Of a DNA stretch of 64,000 bases, positions 26,423-35,667 are shown in pieces (positions within the stretch are counted from its first letter, which is position 1; each line of letters begins with the position of its first letter). This stretch comes from an uncultured bacterium (GTDB lineage: Bacteria; Bacteroidota; Bacteroidia; Chitinophagales; Chitinophagaceae), in contig CAIKEH010000008.1 of assembly GCA_903826405.1 (NCBI GenBank), positions 62,001-126,000 of the forward strand, written 5' to 3'. A program made the position numbers and the translations under genes. Under the pieces are notes generated by a model. That model was not told the origin of the DNA, did no database searches, and worked only from the letters and a program-made list of their open reading frames with translations.

Positions 26423-27262
26423 TTATTTGGGCAGTTTGGAACCGTCCTTGCGCTGAAGGATCAGTTTGTTGCTACCCTTGTGCTTGGTACGTGTCTTCTC
26501 TCCTTTGGCGTATTTACCCGTACGGCTTCTCGGATGCCCGCCAGAGGATTTGCCCTCACCACCACCCATGGGGTGATCCACGGGGTTCATAGCCACACCA
26601 CGAGTACGTGGACGAATGCCTCTCCACCTGTTGCGACCTGCCTTGCCCATGCTCTGCAGGTTATGATCTGAATTGGATAAGACACCTACGGTAGCTGCAC
26701 AATTGATGAGCACCTTGCGGAGTTCACCAGAAGGCATTTTCAGTACGGCGTATTTTTCTTCTTTGTTGGTGAGTTGTGAAGATGCCCCGGCACTGCGTGC
26801 GATCTTACCACCCTGACCAGGTTGCATCTCGATATTGTGAACATTGGTGCCGAGTGGCATGAATTTCAACTGAAGCATGTTTCCCACTTCAGGAGCTACA
26901 TCATCGCCGCTGATGACGGTCATGCCCACCTCAAGACCCTGAGGAGCCAGGATATAGCGTTTCTCACCATCTACATAATTCAAGAGTGCTATGAAAGCCG
27001 TACGGTTGGGATCATACTCGATGGTGGCCACGGTGGCCGGAATGTTCTTCTTATCGCGTTTGAAGTCAATCTGACGGTACATTTTCTTATGACCGCCACC
27101 GATGTAGCGCATGGCCCTTCGGCCCTGGAAGTTGCGTCCACCCGTGGATTTCACTTTCTCCAGCAGGCTCTTTTCGGGGACGTCGGAAGTGATCTCCGCA
27201 TAAGAGTTTCCGATCCTCCACCGGGTGCCTGCCGTTACCGGTTTGTATTTTTTCAGTGCCAT
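26423..27262 (-). CDS. rplB: 50S ribosomal protein L2
   Basis: 279 residues. G-G-G-H-K-K near residue 55 and the C-terminal [12 protein letters not shown] with the conserved His, needed for subunit association and peptidyl transfer. The length is normal; the gene lies between rplW and rpsS. Confidence 0.97.
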   Translation of the reverse strand: MALKKYKPVTAGTRWRIGNSYAEITSDVPEKSLLEKVKSTGGRNFQGRRAMRYIGGGHKKMYRQIDFKRDKKNIPATVATIEYDPNRTAFIALLNYVDGEKRYILAPQGLEVGMTVISGDDVAPEVGNMLQLKFMPLGTNVHNIEMQPGQGGKIARSAGASSQLTNKEEKYAVLKMPSGELRKVLINCAATVGVLSNSDHNLQSMGKAGRNRWRGIRPRTRGVAMNPVDHPMGGGEGKSSGGHPRSRTGKYAKGEKTRTKHKGSNKLILQRKDGSKLPK

Positions 27263-27311
27263 GATTCAGTCTTTTCCGCTTTCGCGACGTTTTTATGTTT
27301 TGCAATATTTG

Positions 27312-27322
27312 CGGCCTTGCCG
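27312..27322. repeat. Short GC hairpin in the rplW-rplB spacer
   Basis: CGGC-CTT-GCCG in the 95-base spacer, next to a second GGCC pair; weak by itself, listed because it repeats the pattern seen in other spacers. Confidence 0.35.
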
Positions 27323-27357
27323 GCCATTCATTCTTCTGGTTATCGATCCCGATGGGA

Positions 27358-27657
27358 TCAGATATTGGCATAGAGGTCTATCGACTCCCCGTCAGCGACG
27401 GTCACGTATGCCTTCTTATATGCAGGTTTCATGCCTTTGATGGCACCAGCCTTGGTCATGCGTGACTTGCTTTTGCCAGGGACAACGGACGTTTTCACAT
27501 CCTCCACATTGACACCATAGAAATCTTCAACAGCTTTCTTGATCTCGAGTTTGTTGGCCTGACGAGCAACACGAAAAGAATAGGTCCTGCGTTTTTCTTG
27601 CAGGAGATTCGCCTTTTCCGTGAGCAGGGGCTTTATCAACACTTCAGCCAATTTCAT
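27358..27657 (-). CDS. rplW: 50S ribosomal protein L23
   Basis: 99 residues; I-K-P-L-L-T-E-K-A near the start, F-R-V-A-R-Q-A-N-K-L-E-I-K-K-A-V-E motif and basic loop before the C-terminus. Docking site for trigger factor and SRP at the exit tunnel. Confidence 0.97.
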   Translation of the reverse strand: MKLAEVLIKPLLTEKANLLQEKRRTYSFRVARQANKLEIKKAVEDFYGVNVEDVKTSVVPGKSKSRMTKAGAIKGMKPAYKKAYVTVADGESIDLYANI

Positions 27658-27690
27658 ATTATCCGATTTGAGATATTAAAGTTTGTTTTC

Positions 27691-28329
27691 TTAAGCTTCC
27701 GCTCCTACTTCCTCTTCACTGAAAATCCTGGCTGCATCTTCGGTGAGCACCAGTACATCGGCATTGACCAAATCATAGGTGTTGAGATCAGCGAGCAGCG
27801 ATGTGAGAACAGAAGGTATGTTACGGGCACTTAGCAAAAGGTTATCGTTGTAATCAGGAACGACAAAAAGAGCCTTCTTGTCAGAAACGTTGATGGCATC
27901 AAGCATTGCAGCCAATTCCTTCGTCTTCGGAACTTCCATTTTCACATCTTCAACGACGAAGATCGCACTGTTCTTTGCCTTGTGGCTGAGTGCACTGATC
28001 TTGGCCAGATCTTTGACCTTACGATTCAACTTGAAATCATAGCCATGTGGTTTGGGACCGAAGATGGTACCGCCACCTTTGTATAGCGGGTTCCTGATAT
28101 TTCCTTTCCGGGATCCGCCAGTACCTTTTTGACGGTGCAATTTTCGGCTGGCTCCTTGTACTTCCGCACGCGTCTTGACCTTGTGAGTACCCTGACGCTG
28201 CGCGGCAAGGTATTGTTTCACGGCAAGGTAAATGACGTGCTGATTGGGCTCAATGCCGAATATCTCATCAGGCAGATCGATGGTCCTGCCCGTCTTCTTT
28301 CCTTTTATGGATAATACATCTACTTGCAT
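27691..28329 (-). CDS. rplD: 50S ribosomal protein L4
   Basis: 212 residues. The tunnel loop K-L-H-R-Q-K-G-T-G-G-S-R-x-G and G-G-x-x-F-G-P-K-P (about residues 70-95) are conserved. In E. coli L4 represses its own S10 operon through the leader; whether that holds here is unknown, but a structured gap lies upstream of rplC. Acidic extension at the C-terminus (E-E-E-V-G-A-E-A). Confidence 0.97.
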   Translation of the reverse strand: MQVDVLSIKGKKTGRTIDLPDEIFGIEPNQHVIYLAVKQYLAAQRQGTHKVKTRAEVQGASRKLHRQKGTGGSRKGNIRNPLYKGGGTIFGPKPHGYDFKLNRKVKDLAKISALSHKAKNSAIFVVEDVKMEVPKTKELAAMLDAINVSDKKALFVVPDYNDNLLLSARNIPSVLTSLLADLNTYDLVNADVLVLTEDAARIFSEEEVGAEA

Positions 28330-28346
28330 CGTGCAGCTATTATGAG

Positions 28347-28964
28347 TTATTTCTGGATGAATACTATGGAACCGATATGGCCGGGAATGGAACCGCTGAT
28401 CAGGATGTAGTTCTTGTCCGGGAAAACTTTCACGACATTCAGTCCTTTCAGTTTGACACGCTCACCACCCAAGCGGCCGCCCATGCGCATACCTTTGAAA
28501 ACACGGGAAGCATCTGATGAGTTACCTATCGAACCCGGTGCGCGTTGACGATCGTGCTGACCGTGGGTCTGCTCGCCTACACCGTGAAAGTTCCAGCGTT
28601 TGACAACACCCTGAAATCCTTTACCCTTTGAGGTGCCCACGACATCCACTTTCTCACCTTCGCTGAAGATGTCTACAGTGACTGACTCACCTAAATTTTT
28701 ACTGAGGGAAAAATCGCGGAATTCTTTTACGAAACGTTTCGGGGAGGTTGCTGATTTGGCATAATGGCCTTTTTCAGCGGAGTTGGAATGCTTTTCGGTC
28801 TTGTCTCCGAAAGCCAACTGGTGGGCGGTGTACCCGTCCGAATCCTTAGTCTTTACCTGGGTGACCACACAAGGACCTGCTTCTATGATGGTGCAGGCGG
28901 TCTGCTTGCCATCCTGGCTGAAGATGCTGGTCATCCCGATTTTCTTTCCGATGATACCTTTCAT
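28347..28964 (-). CDS. rplC: 50S ribosomal protein L3
   Basis: 205 residues, starting [22 protein letters not shown] and the loop with [13 protein letters not shown] (the Gln is the residue methylated in E. coli). The frame is open 45 codons farther upstream to 29099, but that extension has no family similarity and is read as non-coding leader. Confidence 0.97.
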   Translation of the reverse strand: MKGIIGKKIGMTSIFSQDGKQTACTIIEAGPCVVTQVKTKDSDGYTAHQLAFGDKTEKHSNSAEKGHYAKSATSPKRFVKEFRDFSLSKNLGESVTVDIFSEGEKVDVVGTSKGKGFQGVVKRWNFHGVGEQTHGQHDRQRAPGSIGNSSDASRVFKGMRMGGRLGGERVKLKGLNVVKVFPDKNYILISGSIPGHIGSIVFIQK

Positions 28965-29312
28965 TTTTTGGGTTTTGTACCCTTTTCGGTTATGTGGACA
29001 GGATGGGCAATGACGACCCAACACTTCAATCCCAGTTTGCTGCTGACCTTTTCTTTTGCCTCCGTCGCCCTGATGAAAACGACTTCCGTTTTCAGGCATC
29101 CGTGGTGTATATCCGCTTGTGGCCTTTCGGCCTCAGGCAGACACTGGAAGTACCAGCAGTAAACAAACCTCGAAGGGCTTGTTCATATTTGATCCCCGTT
29201 GAGGGGAAAATTTGATTTTCAGCGCTCCTTCATCCCGACGCACTGCGTAAGGATTGGGAGATGAAATTGATAAAGAACTGATGCTGAGGGAACGCCTTGT
29301 ACAGGCCCTCCG
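28965..29312 (-). promoter_or_regulatory. 348-base non-coding gap with hairpins between rpsJ and rplC
   Basis: No gene is supported here although rpsJ and rplC are normally close. On the minus strand three structures are seen. The first (29284-29316) overlaps the rpsJ stop and pairs GCCT/AGGC, GGA/TCC and CTGA/TCAG. The second is a CCCC/GGGG stem with a 5-base loop near 29192-29204, flanked by ATTTGAT direct repeats. The third is a GGCC-GAAA-GGCC tetraloop hairpin near 29121-29132. No exact -7 element was found, so it is probably a transcribed internal leader and could be an autoregulatory binding site for a ribosomal protein (inference). Confidence 0.5.
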
Positions 29313-29618
29313 TCAGGCTTTGATCTCTACTTCCACGCCGCTGGGGAGATCGAGCTTGCTCAATGCATCCACCGTACGGGAGGAAGAGGTGTAGATATCC
29401 AGAAGTCGCTTGTGCGTGGCTAACTGGAATTGTTCACGGCTCTTCTTGTTCACGTGCGGGGAACGAAGCACCGTGAAGATCCTCTTGCGTGTAGGCAGGG
29501 GAATAGGCCCTGTTACCACAGCTCCCGTACTACGTACGGTTTTGACGATTTTCTCGGCCGATTTGTCCACCAGGTTGTGGTCGTAAGACTGCAATTTGAT
29601 TCTGATTCGCTGCGACAT
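29313..29618 (-). CDS. rpsJ: 30S ribosomal protein S10
   Basis: 101 residues, starting [14 protein letters not shown]. Contains G-P-I-P-L-P-T and the S-R-E-Q-F / T-H-K-R-L loop residues that also contact NusB in antitermination. The frame opens seven codons earlier (29639), but the predicted transcription start near 29644 and homology support ATG 29618. First gene of the S10-spc unit. Confidence 0.97.
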   Translation of the reverse strand: MSQRIRIKLQSYDHNLVDKSAEKIVKTVRSTGAVVTGPIPLPTRKRIFTVLRSPHVNKKSREQFQLATHKRLLDIYTSSSRTVDALSKLDLPSGVEVEIKA

Positions 29619-29647
29619 ACGTTTGGACCCACTTTTCAATGGGGATG

Positions 29648-29678
29648 CAAAGGTATGGTTTTATCGCATTCACCCAAA
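29648..29678 (-). promoter_or_regulatory. Promoter of the S10-spc unit
   Basis: On the minus strand TTTG (29675-29678), a 19-base spacer and TACCTTTG (29648-29655) match the Bacteroidota consensus exactly. The predicted leader is about 26 bases. It lies between the fusA terminator and rpsJ, separating the S10 unit from str. Confidence 0.82.
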
Positions 29679-29766
29679 ACAATTCAGGTGGTTTTTTGAA
29701 GTTTGATCCAGTTCTCCTCCATGCCCTTACGAATCGGGTAGACACCTTACTGGACTTGCTCGCTAC

Positions 29767-29793
29767 AAAAAAAAAGGCCCCGATCCGGAGCCC
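29767..29793 (-). terminator. Rho-independent terminator of fusA
   Basis: On the minus strand GGCTCC, loop GGATC, GGGGCC (one mismatch) followed by nine T. It lies 30 bases beyond the fusA stop. Confidence 0.88.
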
Positions 29794-29822
29794 TTGATTG
29801 CATATTCTTAAAATTATGATTA

Positions 29823-31967
29823 TCAAGAATTTAATTTTCCCTTCACTTTGGCGATCACTTCTTCGGCAATACCATTGGGCGCCGGGTTATAGTGTGAGAA
29901 TTCCATGGTGGAGGTGGCACGCCCGGAAGAAAGTGAGCGGAGTTGGGTCACATATCCGAACATCTCACTCAAGGGTACTTTAGCCTTGATGACCTGTGCT
30001 CCAGCACGGCTATCCATGCCTTCAAGCATTCCACGGCGTCGATTCAAGTCGCCAGTAACATCACCCATGTACTGCTCAGGAGTGATTACTTCCACCCGCA
30101 TGATAGGCTCCAGCAAGACGGGCTTTGCCTTGCGGGCAGCCTCGCGGAATCCGCTCTTGGCGCACAATTCGAAAGACATCGAGTCGGAGTCGACCGCATG
30201 GAAACCGCCGTCGAAAACCCTGACCTTCATGTTCTCCACAGGGTAGTTGGCCAATACGCCATTACCCATGGACTGTTCAAAACCCTTTTGTATAGCGGGA
30301 ACGAATTCACGGGGGATGGAGCCACCGAAAATATCATTCACGAACTGGAATTGTTTTCCGGGATTCTCCTTCATCCACTCTTCGTCAGCGGGACCAAATT
30401 CGAAAATAATGTCGGCGAACTTACCTCGTCCACCGGTCTGCTTCTTCAGCGTTTCACGATGTTCAATGGTAGCCTGGAAGGCCTCTTTATAGGCCACCTG
30501 AGGAGCACCTTGATTGATTTCGACTTTGAATTCACGCTTCATCCTGTCCACAATGATCTCCAGATGGAGTTCTCCCATACCGCTCAGGATGGTCTGGCCG
30601 GAATCTTCATCCGTCTTCACGCGTAAAGTAGGATCTTCTTCGACGAGTTTGGAGATGGCGAGCCCCATTTTGTCGACATCAGCCTGCGCTTTGGGTTCCA
30701 CCGCGATGGAAATGACCGGCTCGGGAATGAACATGTTCTCCAGAACGATGGGATGATCCTCATCACAGAGTGTATCTCCTGTTTTGATCTCCTTGAAACC
30801 AACAGCCGCTCCAATATCACCTGCCTCGATGAATTCGATCGGATTTTGCTTGTTCGCATGCATCTGCATGATACGGCTGATCCTTTCATTCTTGCCACTG
30901 CGCATATTCTTCACATAAGAGCCGGCTTCTAATTTACCACTGTAACAGCGGAAGAAGGCAAGCCTTCCCACAAAAGGATCGGTCATGATCTTGAAAGCCA
31001 GAGCGGCGAAAGGTTCCTTGGAGTCAGGCTTGCGGGTGATCTCCTCATTCGTGTCCGGATTTATCCCCTTGATAGCCTCGATGTCCACAGGGCTCGGCAA
31101 ATAACGTACCACGCAGTCGAGCATGGTCTGTACACCCTTATTCTTGAATGCTGAACCGCAAAGCATGGGCACGATCGACATGTCGATGGTGGCTTTACGG
31201 ATAGCTGCATGTATTTCAGCTTCACTAATCGTGTCGGGGTTGTCGAAGAATTTTTCCATCAGAGAATCATCATATTCGGCTACCGCCTCAATGAGTTGAC
31301 CTCTCCAATAATCCACTTCCTCCTTCATATCTTCTGGGATCGGCACTTCTTCATAAGTCATGCCCTGCGTGGTATCGTTCCAGATGATCCCTTTCATGGT
31401 GACAAGGTCAACGATGCCCTTGAACCCATCTTCGGCACCGATCGGGAGTTGCAGAGGTACTGATTTTGCTCCCAACATCTCACGGACCTGCTTGACCACA
31501 TTGAGGAAATCCGCACCCGCGCGATCCATCTTATTGACGAATCCGAGGCGGGGTACATTATATCGGTTGGCCTGGCGCCAAACGGTCTCCGATTGCGGCT
31601 CCACTCCGTCAACGGCAGAAAATAGCGCAACTAACCCGTCCAGTACGCGCATGGAACGTTCCACCTCCACGGTGAAGTCCACGTGACCTGGAGTATCTAT
31701 GATGTTGAACTTATACTTTTTGGAATCCGCATCCACCTGACCCTGCTGTGTAGGGAAATTCCAGAAACAAGTGACTGCTGCCGATGTGATCGTGATTCCA
31801 CGTTCTTTTTCTTGTTCCATCCAATCGGTTGTGGCTGCACCATCGTGCACCTCGCCTATCTTGTGGGACATGCCCGTATAATAAAGGATACGCTCTGTGC
31901 AGGTGGTCTTGCCTGCGTCGATATGCGCCGCTATACCGAAATTTCGTTGAAATCTTAAGTCTGCCAT
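29823..31967 (-). CDS. fusA: Elongation factor G
   Basis: Translocase GTPase of 714 residues. G1 [10 protein letters not shown]3 D-T-P-G-H-V-D-F and G4 N-K-M-D-R-A-G are intact in the N-terminal domain; domain IV contains the [10 protein letters not shown] type tip, and the C-terminus has R-G-M-L-E-G-M and S-L-S-S-G-R. The frame opens 16 codons upstream (32015), but EF-G proteins begin at M-A-D-L-R-F-Q-R-N. Own promoter and terminator, so it is a single-gene unit here although str genes are commonly co-transcribed. The leader is about 129 bases. Confidence 0.96.
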   Translation of the reverse strand: MADLRFQRNFGIAAHIDAGKTTCTERILYYTGMSHKIGEVHDGAATTDWMEQEKERGITITSAAVTCFWNFPTQQGQVDADSKKYKFNIIDTPGHVDFTVEVERSMRVLDGLVALFSAVDGVEPQSETVWRQANRYNVPRLGFVNKMDRAGADFLNVVKQVREMLGAKSVPLQLPIGAEDGFKGIVDLVTMKGIIWNDTTQGMTYEEVPIPEDMKEEVDYWRGQLIEAVAEYDDSLMEKFFDNPDTISEAEIHAAIRKATIDMSIVPMLCGSAFKNKGVQTMLDCVVRYLPSPVDIEAIKGINPDTNEEITRKPDSKEPFAALAFKIMTDPFVGRLAFFRCYSGKLEAGSYVKNMRSGKNERISRIMQMHANKQNPIEFIEAGDIGAAVGFKEIKTGDTLCDEDHPIVLENMFIPEPVISIAVEPKAQADVDKMGLAISKLVEEDPTLRVKTDEDSGQTILSGMGELHLEIIVDRMKREFKVEINQGAPQVAYKEAFQATIEHRETLKKQTGGRGKFADIIFEFGPADEEWMKENPGKQFQFVNDIFGGSIPREFVPAIQKGFEQSMGNGVLANYPVENMKVRVFDGGFHAVDSDSMSFELCAKSGFREAARKAKPVLLEPIMRVEVITPEQYMGDVTGDLNRRRGMLEGMDSRAGAQVIKAKVPLSEMFGYVTQLRSLSSGRATSTMEFSHYNPAPNGIAEEVIAKVKGKLNS

Positions 31968-32099
31968 GACTATTTGAATTGGGTTGATGTTGTTTGGATC
32001 ACCTGGATCCGCCAAGTTTCTATGCCATCCCTCACATCCTTGACTGTTGTGGTCAAGAGTCTTGAAGAATGACGTGCGACCTCACGGATTTTAAGGGTG

Positions 32100-32130
32100 C
32101 AAAGTTATACATAAAATCCCATACCACAAG
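32100..32130 (-). promoter_or_regulatory. Putative promoter of fusA
   Basis: On the minus strand CTTG (32127-32130), a 19-base spacer and TAACTTTG (32100-32107): exact -7 and one mismatch at -33. The rest of the 419-base gap 31968-32386 holds the rpsG terminator and a small GGCCA/TGGCC hairpin (32165-32180); no gene is seen. Confidence 0.65.
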
Positions 32131-32339
32131 TGGAGTTCTGCAGCACGAATTATTCCTCTTGTACGGCCATTCGATTGGCCATGCTGATTCCGAGTGGGAG
32201 AATGCCAACTGACTGCCGAGCAACCCGAAAAATTCATGTAAAGTTCACTCTGTGGGTATCCTTTTTCAGTGATCATGGGTCTGGTTGGACCGACGACGGG
32301 CGTGCAGCAAAACAGTGAACCCTTTTAAGAATCGCTGAC

Positions 32340-32371
32340 AAAAAAAAAGCTGCCCTTTGGCAGCTTTTTTT
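32340..32371. terminator. Rho-independent terminator of rpsL-rpsG
   Basis: Perfect stem GCTGCC-CTTT-GGCAGC (32349-32364) flanked by nine A on the left and seven T on the right. In minus orientation it ends the rpsL-rpsG transcript 15 bases after the rpsG stop. Confidence 0.92.
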
Positions 32372-32386
32372 GTAAATGCTATTCCA

Positions 32387-32854
32387 TCAGACCTTGAAGT
32401 GAGCGAATGCCTTGTTAGCTTCGGCCATCTTGTGTGTGTCTTCTTTTTTCTTGAATGCTCCACCTTCGCCCTTGCTTGCCGCGAGGATCTCGCCGGCCAG
32501 TTTATCAGCCATGCTGCGGCCATTCCTATCCCGGGCAAATCTTACGAGCCACTTGATGCTGAGTGAAAGTTTGCGGTCAGCACGCACCTCGGTGGGAATC
32601 TGGAAGGTGGCGCCACCAATACGACGACTACGAACTTCAACAGCAGGCGTGACATTGACCAATGCCCTTTTCCATATCTCATACCCATTCTCACCTGAGT
32701 TCTTGGAGACCTTCTCGATGGCGTCATAGAAAATGGTCAGTGACGCACCCTTCTTGCCTTGCCACATCAGGTTGTTGACAAATCGACTCACCAGCATATC
32801 GTTGAACTTCGGGTCCGGTGCTAAGGGTAACTTTTTGGCTCTGGCTTTCCTCAT
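32387..32854 (-). CDS. rpsG: 30S ribosomal protein S7
   Basis: 155 residues. M-R-K-x-R-A-K-K near the start, F-V-N-x-L-M-W-Q-G-K-K and the [16 protein letters not shown] loop, with R-W/K-L-V-x-x-A-R motif later. Organises the 3' domain of 16S rRNA and the E site. Second gene after rpsL with a 27-base spacer. Confidence 0.97.
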   Translation of the reverse strand: MRKARAKKLPLAPDPKFNDMLVSRFVNNLMWQGKKGASLTIFYDAIEKVSKNSGENGYEIWKRALVNVTPAVEVRSRRIGGATFQIPTEVRADRKLSLSIKWLVRFARDRNGRSMADKLAGEILAASKGEGGAFKKKEDTHKMAEANKAFAHFKV

Positions 32855-32881
32855 GAATGATAAAGTTTCTTGATTGGTAGG

Positions 32882-33271
32882 TTATTTTTTGCCGGCTTGT
32901 TGCTTCACACGTTTGGTTCCGTACTTCGAACGGCTCTTCTTACGATCCTTCACACCAGCAGTATCAAGACTGCCACGAACGATGTGGTAACGGACACCGG
33001 GTAGATCCTTAACACGACCTCCACGGATGAGCACGATAGAGTGTTCTTGCAGGTTATGGCCTTCCCCGGGGATATATGCGATTACCTCCAACTTGTTCGT
33101 CAATCGAACCTTGGCTACCTTGCGGAGCGCCGAGTTGGGCTTTTTGGGAGTAGTCGTATAAACACGGGTACATACACCACGCCGTTGCGGACAGGAATCA
33201 AGAGCTCTGGATTTGCTCTTCGCACGGATGATATCCCTTCCTTTTCTGACTAATTGCTGGATAGTAGGCAT
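32882..33271 (-). CDS. rpsL: 30S ribosomal protein S12
   Basis: 129 residues, starting [12 protein letters not shown]. The decoding loops [11 protein letters not shown] (Lys42/43 region) and [12 protein letters not shown] (Lys87/Asp88 region) are wild type, with Lys at both classical streptomycin-resistance positions. The frame is open 39 codons upstream to 33388, but the promoter lies inside that stretch, so it is not translated. Confidence 0.97.
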   Translation of the reverse strand: MPTIQQLVRKGRDIIRAKSKSRALDSCPQRRGVCTRVYTTTPKKPNSALRKVAKVRLTNKLEVIAYIPGEGHNLQEHSIVLIRGGRVKDLPGVRYHIVRGSLDTAGVKDRKKSRSKYGTKRVKQQAGKK

Positions 33272-33296
33272 TATTCCCTGATTTTTAACGGGAGGG

Positions 33297-33327
33297 CAAA
33301 GGTAGGGGGAAAAAATTAAAGCACAAA
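33297..33327 (-). promoter_or_regulatory. Promoter of rpsL-rpsG
   Basis: On the minus strand TTTG (33324-33327), 19-base spacer, TACCTTTG (33297-33304): exact consensus in both boxes, identical in -7 and spacing to the rpsJ promoter. Leader about 22 bases. Confidence 0.85.
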
Positions 33328-33398
33328 GTTGATGTGCAAAAAATTCAATGCCGGCAACAAGTGCCGGGCGAATAAACCTCAGGGACAAAATGTAAGGG

Positions 33399-34463
33399 TC
33401 AAACTTTGAACATCCAGTCGTGGATGTCCGGCGCGCTTCCGTCTCGAATGGCCATCAGTTTGCTCTTGATGGTTGGGCAATAATGCCAGTCCTCCACCTT
33501 GAACTCCATGATCAATTCCTTGTATCTCAATTCTTTGATAGGTGCAACCGTGGCAGCGGTACCCGTACCGAAGACTTCCTTCAAAGTTCCGGCCTTGTAA
33601 GCATGGGCGATCTCTTCTATGGAAATCGGCCGCTCTTCAACCATAATACCTTCGTCATCGAGCATGGTGATGACACTGTCCCGGGTTACCCCGGTCAGGA
33701 TGGTTCCGGAATTGAGATCCGGAGTGATGGCCCTGTTCCCAATGATGAAGAACACGTTCATCGTTCCGATCTCCTGGACATATTTATGATGGGTCGCATC
33801 TGTCCAGAGCACCTGATCATATCCTTGATTCTTTGCTTCAGCAGTGGCATGCATGGCGGCACCATAATTTCCAGCCGTCTTCACGTAACCGACGCCGCCC
33901 GGAACTGCTCGTACATAGAATTCCTCGACATATATCCGCATCGGAGCCGCGTAATAAGGCCCGGTGGGGCTGAGCAGGATCATGAATTTATACGTATCCG
34001 AAGGCTTCACGCCGATATATGTATCCGTGGAGAACATGAAAGGACGGATATAGAGGGAAAAGTCATCTTTCTGCGGTATCCAGGCACTATCCATCCCGAC
34101 AAGCTTGCGCATACCTTCAATAAAAAGGTCCTCGGGTACCTGAGGCATGCACATCCTCTCGGCAGAAATATTGAACCGCCTGTAGTTATCATGTGGGCGG
34201 AAGATGAAAGGATTCCCCTCCCCGTCCTTGTAGGCCTTGATCCCTTCAAAAATAGCTTGGCCATAATGCAGTGCCGCGGTTGAAGGGTCCATCAACAAGG
34301 GTTGATAAGGCCGGATCAGGGGTTTCTGCCATTTACCATCCTGATAATCCACTTCCAGCATATGATCCGTGAAATAATGTCCAAAAGGAATGTTATTCAT
34401 GTCCATATCCGGCAATCTCGATCTTTCCACACTGCTGATGCTGATATCCAAAGCTGAGGCCAT
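33399..34463 (-). CDS. ilvE: Branched-chain amino acid aminotransferase
   Basis: PLP fold-type IV enzyme interconverting Leu/Ile/Val and their 2-oxoacids. 354 residues, the longer BCAT class (eukaryotic-like) common in Bacteroidota: [15 protein letters not shown] near residue 65, the Schiff-base Lys in [17 protein letters not shown] and the [10 protein letters not shown] phosphate-binding segment. No other branched-chain genes lie nearby. Own promoter, 19-base leader. Confidence 0.96.
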   Translation of the reverse strand: MASALDISISSVERSRLPDMDMNNIPFGHYFTDHMLEVDYQDGKWQKPLIRPYQPLLMDPSTAALHYGQAIFEGIKAYKDGEGNPFIFRPHDNYRRFNISAERMCMPQVPEDLFIEGMRKLVGMDSAWIPQKDDFSLYIRPFMFSTDTYIGVKPSDTYKFMILLSPTGPYYAAPMRIYVEEFYVRAVPGGVGYVKTAGNYGAAMHATAEAKNQGYDQVLWTDATHHKYVQEIGTMNVFFIIGNRAITPDLNSGTILTGVTRDSVITMLDDEGIMVEERPISIEEIAHAYKAGTLKEVFGTGTAATVAPIKELRYKELIMEFKVEDWHYCPTIKSKLMAIRDGSAPDIHDWMFKV

Positions 34464-34485
34464 AACACTATTTTTGTAAGAACGG

Positions 34486-34517
34486 CAAAGTTAAACTAAC
34501 AGTCATTAGTTTCCAAA
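34486..34517 (-). promoter_or_regulatory. Promoter of ilvE
   Basis: On the minus strand TTTG (34514-34517), 20-base spacer, TAACTTTG (34486-34493). Its -33 box is only four bases from the ATG of the divergent gene at 34522, so the two expression signals overlap. Confidence 0.78.
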
Positions 34518-34521
34518 CCAC

Positions 34522-35031
34522 ATGGCAGTTTCATCACAGAAATTCGAGCAGGTTAAACTCACACCATCCATGACCATGGATTGGTATGGCAACCGTCTCG
34601 TAGGTGCACCAGGTTCCTTATCCGCAAAGGGTAATTCAGCGCCAATCGCGGAAAATTCGGACCATTTTGAAAGAAAAGAGGTGCTTGTTTTCCTGAAAGT
34701 TGAACTGAACCACACCCGTAAAACCGAAGACATCAATTTTCTGAGCGAGATCCTGAGGGCATGCCGGCTTTCCCTGACAGACATAGCCCTGTTTGATGGG
34801 GCAGGGCCCGGTGATCTGGACACATTGAGAACGCAATGCGACCCCAGGACGATGCTGATGATCGGGATCACCCCCGCTGAAGTGGGCCTACCCATACATT
34901 TCCCGCATTTCCAATTACAGATGTTCGACGGTATCCAATTGTTATCTTTACCACCCATCGGTGATTTCAGGAATGACAAGGTCCTTAAGTCCAAACTCTG
35001 GAATCTACTCAAACAAATATTCTCCCTCTGA
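34522..35031 (+). CDS. Uncharacterised protein; possible HolD (DNA polymerase III psi)-like fold
   Basis: 169 residues, not recognised with certainty. No signal peptide or membrane helix. The order of predicted strands and helices, a L-S-E-I-L-R-A-C helix, an L-M-I-G-I strand and the C-terminal L-L-S-L-P-P-I...K-S-K-L-W-N-L-L-K-Q-I-F pattern, recalls the psi subunit HolD and similar short proteins in other Bacteroidota. This is a weak, pattern-level resemblance. The stop codon abuts the rdgB start (TGA then ATG), so the two are translationally coupled; both would fit a DNA-replication or nucleotide-quality role. Confidence 0.6.
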   Translation: MAVSSQKFEQVKLTPSMTMDWYGNRLVGAPGSLSAKGNSAPIAENSDHFERKEVLVFLKVELNHTRKTEDINFLSEILRACRLSLTDIALFDGAGPGDLDTLRTQCDPRTMLMIGITPAEVGLPIHFPHFQLQMFDGIQLLSLPPIGDFRNDKVLKSKLWNLLKQIFSL

Positions 35032-35631
35032 ATGGAGCCGGTCGACCTGATCTTCGCCACGAACAATATGCATAAGGTTGCAGAAATCAGGGCGATACTA
35101 CCCCCAACATTGCAGGTACGATCATTAACGGAAGCGGGTATAATCAAGGATATACCCGAACTGTTTCATACCCTTGATGAGAACTCATTGGAAAAAGCAC
35201 GCATCATCCATGAAATGACAGGCATGCATTGTTTCAGCGAGGATACTGGCTTGGAGGTGGATTCACTGGGTGGTGAACCCGGGGTCCATTCCGCGCGTTA
35301 TGCAGGCGTCGGGCGGTCAGCCGTGGAAAATACCCGCCTGCTTTTGGAACGACTGAAGGACAAAAAAGATCGTGCAGCACAATTCCGAACCGTCATCACC
35401 CTCATCTGGGATTCCCGGGTCGTTCAGTTTGAAGGTGTCTGCAAGGGACATATTGTTGAAAAACCAAAAGGGGATCTGGGATTCGGATATGATCCCATTT
35501 TCATACCTGAGCAGGAAACCAGGACCTTTGCCGAAATGGATCTTTCAGAAAAAAACAGATTCAGCCACCGGCGAAAGGCCATGGATAGGCTCATTAAATA
35601 TTTGAATGAACTGATTGTGAATGACAAATAA
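35032..35631 (+). CDS. rdgB: Non-canonical purine NTP pyrophosphatase (XTP/dITP diphosphatase)
   Basis: Removes dITP/XTP from the nucleotide pool. 199 residues of the Ham1/RdgB family: F-A-T-N-N-x-H-K near the start, D-E-N-S-L-E-K-A, F-S-E-D-T-G-L-E-V-D with the catalytic Asp, G-V-H-S-A-R-Y-A-G, and F-G-Y-D-P-I-F with the later M-D-L-S-E-K-N-R-F-S-H-R. Complete and directly coupled to the upstream unknown gene. Confidence 0.95.
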   Translation: MEPVDLIFATNNMHKVAEIRAILPPTLQVRSLTEAGIIKDIPELFHTLDENSLEKARIIHEMTGMHCFSEDTGLEVDSLGGEPGVHSARYAGVGRSAVENTRLLLERLKDKKDRAAQFRTVITLIWDSRVVQFEGVCKGHIVEKPKGDLGFGYDPIFIPEQETRTFAEMDLSEKNRFSHRRKAMDRLIKYLNELIVNDK

Positions 35632-35667
35632 ATCGGATTTTGGACTCTGAAATGATTCCCATCATAA

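Noticed and set aside
28965..29099. N-terminal extension of rplC by 45 codons
   Set aside because: L3 homologs begin at the M-K-G-I-I-G segment; the extension is Gly/Lys/Cys-rich and unlike any L3.
33272..33388. N-terminal extension of rpsL by 39 codons
   Set aside because: Contains the promoter boxes of rpsL and does not resemble S12.
33420..34283. 287-codon plus-strand open frame
   Set aside because: Lies wholly antisense to ilvE, has no family similarity and is explained by codon bias of the opposite strand.
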